NCBI GenBank assembly: GCA_021779005.1
Contig: JAJYBN010000027.1
Location: 1-9,667, forward strand
Source of the DNA: Pseudomonadota bacterium
Lineage (GTDB): Bacteria; Pseudomonadota; Gammaproteobacteria; Natronospirales; REEB76
DNA length: 9,667 bases
Reading direction: 5' to 3'
Below the pieces are notes generated by a model that saw only the letters and a program-made list of their open reading frames with translations, searched no databases and was not told the origin of the DNA. A program made the position numbers and the translations under genes. This document shows, piece after piece, positions 7,384 to 9,667 of this stretch. Within the stretch, counting starts at the first letter, position 1. Each line of letters opens with the position of its first letter.

Positions 7384-7974
7384 ATGGCGGCTGATTTTCG
7401 CCACACCCGTTTTCTTAAGAGCGCGGCCAGCCTGGCCGATCTGCCACCGGACACCGGGCGTGAGGTGGCTTTCGCCGGCCGTTCGAACTCGGGCAAATCC
7501 AGCGCTTTGAACACCATCACCGGGGTCAAAGGCCTGGCACGGGTCAGCAAAACACCCGGCCGTACCCAGTTGATCAATTATTTTGCTATGTCTGAAGCAT
7601 GCTATCTGGTGGACCTGCCGGGTTATGGCTATGCGCGCGTACCCCTGACGGTGCAACGTCAGTGGGGCCTGTTGATGGAGGATTATTTCATGTGCCGCAA
7701 GACCCTCGCGGGTCTGGTGCTGGTCATGGATGCGCGTCATCCACTCACGGAGTTCGACACCCGCCTGCTTGCCTGGACGACACCCTTGCGACTGCCGGTA
7801 CTGGTCTTGCTGAACAAGGCCGACAAGCTTTCCAAGCGCGCGGCGCTCAGCGTGCAGCGCCAGGTGACGCAGCAGCTCAAAACCCAGGCGCAGGTGCAGT
7901 TATTCTCGGCGCTTTCCAAGAGTGGGGCTGAAGATGCACGTCAGGTGATCAGTGGCTGGCTTGCAAGTGTCTGA
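7384..7974 (+). CDS. engB: Ribosome biogenesis GTP-binding protein EngB (YihA/YsxC)
   Basis: This TRAFAC-class GTPase acts in assembly of the large ribosomal subunit in the cytoplasm. The 196-residue length is typical. All G motifs are present: P-loop GRSNSGKS (32-39), switch I with KTPGRTQ (56-62), G3 DLPGYG (77-82), G4 NKAD (144-147), and G5 SALS (175-178). The start is supported by AAGGA (7371-7375), 8 nt before the ATG. The gene is divergent from the cytochrome c4 operon across 141 bp. It runs convergently toward the predicted sRNA, whose terminator begins about 10 bp past the engB stop and could also help end engB transcripts, although it has no T-run in that direction. Confidence 0.96.
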   Translation: MAADFRHTRFLKSAASLADLPPDTGREVAFAGRSNSGKSSALNTITGVKGLARVSKTPGRTQLINYFAMSEACYLVDLPGYGYARVPLTVQRQWGLLMEDYFMCRKTLAGLVLVMDARHPLTEFDTRLLAWTTPLRLPVLVLLNKADKLSKRAALSVQRQVTQQLKTQAQVQLFSALSKSGAEDARQVISGWLASV

Positions 7975-7983
7975 ACCGCAAGA

Positions 7984-8021
7984 CAAAAGAAACCCCGGCG
8001 CCAAAGGGGGAGACGCCGGGG
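7984..8021 (-). terminator. Intrinsic terminator forming the 3' end of the predicted sRNA
   Basis: An 8-bp stem of only G and C (8021-8014 with 8000-7993) is followed on the minus strand by TTTCTTTTGT (7992-7983). The 13-nt loop is unusually long for a plain terminator and exposes TCTCCCCC, so it may double as a seed region. It could also stop transcripts reading on from polA. Confidence 0.8.
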
Positions 8022-8107
8022 CTAATGGCTACACTTGGCTTGGGGGAGACCAAGTGGTAGTTCCCGCCCAGGGAGGTGGGCGAGGCAAGCGCTATTGCGG
8101 CGCTCTT
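7984..8107 (-). ncRNA. Predicted envelope-stress small RNA with three C-rich hairpin loops (Spot 42 / ErsA / sX13-type locus)
   Basis: Seen: on the minus strand, about 5 nt after a sigma-E-like promoter, a segment of about 124 nt can fold into four hairpins. First, AGCGC/GCGCT (8104-8100 with 8092-8088). Second, CGCCCA/TGGGCG (8082-8077 with 8070-8065), loop CCTCCC. Third, CACTTGG/CCAAGTG (8056-8050 with 8038-8032), loop starting TCTCCCCC; as the two arms are complementary the labels read the same on either strand. Fourth, CCCCGGCG/CGCCGGGG (8021-8014 with 8000-7993), loop TCTCCCCCTTTGG, then a T-rich tail. There is no sensible ORF. Known: Spot 42 (spf) in Enterobacteria and ErsA in Pseudomonas lie between polA and yihA/engB; ErsA depends on sigma-22 (AlgU); sX13 of Xanthomonas lies near polA and acts through C-rich loops. 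Inferred: this is a positional and functional counterpart that pairs with G-rich ribosome-binding sites, probably with Hfq. The exact ends are estimates. Confidence 0.75.
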
Positions 8108-8111
8108 TAGG

Positions 8112-8139
8112 TTTGAGTATCCCATGTAGGGAAAGTTCC
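8112..8139 (-). promoter_or_regulatory. Sigma-E/AlgU-type promoter upstream of the predicted sRNA
   Basis: Minus-strand GGAACTT (8139-8133), a 16-nt spacer, and TCAAA (8116-8112) match the envelope-stress ECF consensus (GGAACTT ... TCAAA/TCTGA) at the usual spacing. No comparable sigma-70 pair is seen here; GATACT (in the spacer) lacks any -35. The expected start is around 8106-8108, immediately before the first hairpin of the sRNA. Confidence 0.65.
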
Positions 8140-8274
8140 GCGGCGTGTCGATGAATCCGGGCTCATCTGCACATCCCCGTATTAACTGTATCCATGCCTG
8201 ATTTTATGGCTTGTTACCCCAGGGGACTCAAGGAGGCAGGCCTGGATCAGTGCCGGATATGCGCCCGCCGACGA
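8140..8274. other. Spacer between the polA stop and the sRNA promoter
   Basis: No gene is evident on either strand. There is no clear intrinsic terminator directly after polA; only short palindromes are seen (CCCCAGGGG around 8217-8225 and CAGGCCTG around 8237-8244). A weak sigma-70-like pair on the minus strand (TTGAGT ... TAAAAT, spacer 19) could give a longer precursor of the sRNA, but I would not rely on it. Confidence 0.4.
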
Positions 8275-9667
8275 TCAATGCGCCTCATCCCAGTTGCTAC
8301 CCACGCCCACATCCACCACCAGCGGTACTTTGAGTTTGGCAGCCTGTGACATGAGATTGATTACTTGCTGTCTTAAGGAGTCCAGGGCGGGTTCTTGCAC
8401 CTCAAATACCAGTTCATCATGCACCTGCATGATCATACGCGCCGGCGTGGCGCTCTCCTGCAACCAGTGATGCACGCTGATCATGGCGAGTTTGATGATA
8501 TCGGCGGCGGTGCCTTGCATGGGTGCGTTGATGGCAGTGCGTTCGGCGTACTGGCGCACCTGCGCGTTGCGTGCGCGGATATCGGGCAGGTACAGGCGCC
8601 GTCCGAACACCGTCTCCACGTAACCCTGCTCACGGGCATTTTCACGGGTTCGATCCATGAAAAGCTTAACACCGGGATAGCGCGCAAAGTACAGACCAAC
8701 ATAGTCCTGGGCAGCGGCACGATCGATACCCAGCTGTTTAGCAAGGCCAAAGGCCGACATGCCGTAAATCAACCCGAAATTGATGGCTTTGGCCGAACGC
8801 CTCTGTTCGTCACTGACCTTATCGGGCGTCACTCCGAACACCTCTGCGGCGGTGGCACGGTGGATATCCATGCCTTTCTCGAACGCTCCCAGCAGTCCGC
8901 TGTCGCCAGACAGGTGCGCCATTATGCGCAACTCAATCTGCGAATAATCCGCGGCAAGGATTTTGTAACCCTTGGGTGCGATGAAGGCCTGGCGAATACG
9001 GCGGCCTTCGGCAGTACGTACCGGAATATTCTGCAGATTGGGATCGGTGGATGACAGGCGACCGGTTGCGGCCACCGCCTGATGGTAGGAGGTATGCACG
9101 CGTCCGGTCTGCGCATCCACCTGTGCCGGTAGTTTGTCGGTATACGTGGATTTGAGCTTGTTTAGACCGCGGTATTCCAGGATCACCCTGGGTAATTCGA
9201 AATTTGCCGCCAGTTCCTCCAGCACATCTTCGGCGGTGGACGGCTGACCTTTCGGAGTCTTGCGCACCACCGGCAGCAGCATCTTCTCGAACAGCACCAT
9301 CTGTAGCTGTTTGGGCGAATCCAGATTGAAAGGATCACCCGCGAGTTCGTGGGCGCGCTGTTCCAGCTTGCGCAGGGACTGGGTGATCTCAGTGCTTTGC
9401 TGTTTAAGCATGCCGGCATCGATGAGCACACCGCCATGTTCCATCTCCAGCAGTACCGGTACCAGCGGCATCTCGATCTCCTCGAACACCTTGCGCAACG
9501 TAGGCGTGGCGGCGAGCCGTGGCCACAGCATATGGTGCAGGCGCAGGGTGATGTCGGCGTCTTCGGCCGAATAGCGCGTGGCATCCTCGATGCGTACTTG
9601 CTCGAAGCCGATCTGCTTGGCGCCTTTGCCGGCCACGTCCTCATAGTGGATGGTCTTGTAATCCAGG
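8275..9667 (-). CDS. polA: DNA polymerase I, C-terminal half (N-terminus beyond the right edge)
   Basis: The frame is open from the window edge to the TGA at 8277-8275, giving 464 residues. These cover the end of the 3'-5' exonuclease domain and the whole polymerase domain of a family A polymerase used in repair and Okazaki-fragment processing. The exonuclease Exo III signature is intact (Y-S-A-E-D-A-D, just after E-D-V-A-G-K-G), so proofreading looks functional, unlike in Bacillus or Taq enzymes. Polymerase motifs are all present: motif A DYSQIELR (around 8925-8950), motif [15 protein letters not shown] (around 8755-8800), and motif [11 protein letters not shown] (around 8397-8430), which holds the second catalytic Asp. 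[10 protein letters not shown] in the thumb region is also standard. An internal GTG at 9636 is not the start, since homology (D-Y-K-T-I-H-Y-E-D) continues to the edge. The 5'-nuclease domain would lie outside the window. Confidence 0.97.
   Translation of the reverse strand, partial: LDYKTIHYEDVAGKGAKQIGFEQVRIEDATRYSAEDADITLRLHHMLWPRLAATPTLRKVFEEIEMPLVPVLLEMEHGGVLIDAGMLKQQSTEITQSLRKLEQRAHELAGDPFNLDSPKQLQMVLFEKMLLPVVRKTPKGQPSTAEDVLEELAANFELPRVILEYRGLNKLKSTYTDKLPAQVDAQTGRVHTSYHQAVAATGRLSSTDPNLQNIPVRTAEGRRIRQAFIAPKGYKILAADYSQIELRIMAHLSGDSGLLGAFEKGMDIHRATAAEVFGVTPDKVSDEQRRSAKAINFGLIYGMSAFGLAKQLGIDRAAAQDYVGLYFARYPGVKLFMDRTRENAREQGYVETVFGRRLYLPDIRARNAQVRQYAERTAINAPMQGTAADIIKLAMISVHHWLQESATPARMIMQVHDELVFEVQEPALDSLRQQVINLMSQAAKLKVPLVVDVGVGSNWDEAH

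Noticed and set aside
7993..8082. On the plus strand the same hairpins show GGA-rich loops (GGGGGAGA, GGGAGG), like CsrA/RsmA-sponging RNAs
   Set aside because: The T-run lies on the minus-strand side of the terminal hairpin and the sigma-E-like promoter also reads leftward. No promoter or terminator supports a plus-strand RNA apart from engB read-through.
8229..8235. Perfect Shine-Dalgarno sequence AAGGAGG on the plus strand near the polA stop
   Set aside because: No ATG, GTG or TTG follows at a usable distance with a meaningful frame; the next sequence is antisense to polA.

Overview
The window is about 60% GC and gene-dense. It looks like a chromosomal segment of a gammaproteobacterium. 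The right half carries the order polA - engB - cytochrome c4 - dsbA, which is conserved in Pseudomonas and relatives, and every protein in it reads as a gammaproteobacterial family member. I cannot name a genus. The left half (ArsR regulator, large sortilin/BNR-type exported protein, hyaluronan-synthase-like glycosyltransferase) is more accessory in character.

Layout, left to right. Positions 1-209 (minus) hold the N-terminal 69 codons of an ArsR-family repressor, with an AT-rich inverted repeat over its start. Positions 365-3496 (plus) encode a 1043-residue secreted protein with eleven Asp-box (BNR) repeats. Convergent to it, 3533 to about 4897 (minus) encodes a membrane GT2 synthase. Next comes a minus-strand operon read from right to left: cytochrome c4 (7242-6625), a DsbA paralogue whose active site is DPHC instead of CPHC and which seems to start at ATT (6544-5885), a normal CPHC DsbA (5825-5163), and a textbook intrinsic terminator (5143-5111). 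Divergent from this operon is engB (7384-7974, plus), a ribosome-assembly GTPase. From 8275 to the window edge (minus) lies the C-terminal half of DNA polymerase I.

The most interesting element is in the 300 bp between engB and polA. On the minus strand there is a good match to a sigma-E/AlgU promoter (GGAACTT-N16-TCAAA, 8139-8112). About 5 nt downstream begins a roughly 124-nt segment that folds into a short 5' hairpin and then three hairpins with C-rich, anti-Shine-Dalgarno-like loops (CCTCCC, TCTCCCCC, TCTCCCCC). The last of these is followed by a T-rich tail and forms an intrinsic terminator. Position (downstream of polA, before engB/yihA), promoter class and loop design together point to an envelope-stress small RNA of the Spot 42 / ErsA / sX13 locus type. 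No protein-coding feature explains this stretch.

The genes share an envelope theme: periplasmic thiol oxidation (dsbA), a periplasmic electron carrier (cytochrome c4), a membrane polysaccharide synthase, a large exported beta-propeller protein, and a predicted envelope-stress sRNA. A regulatory link between the sRNA and the neighbouring mRNAs, for example the GGGAGG ribosome-binding site of dsbA, is inference only.
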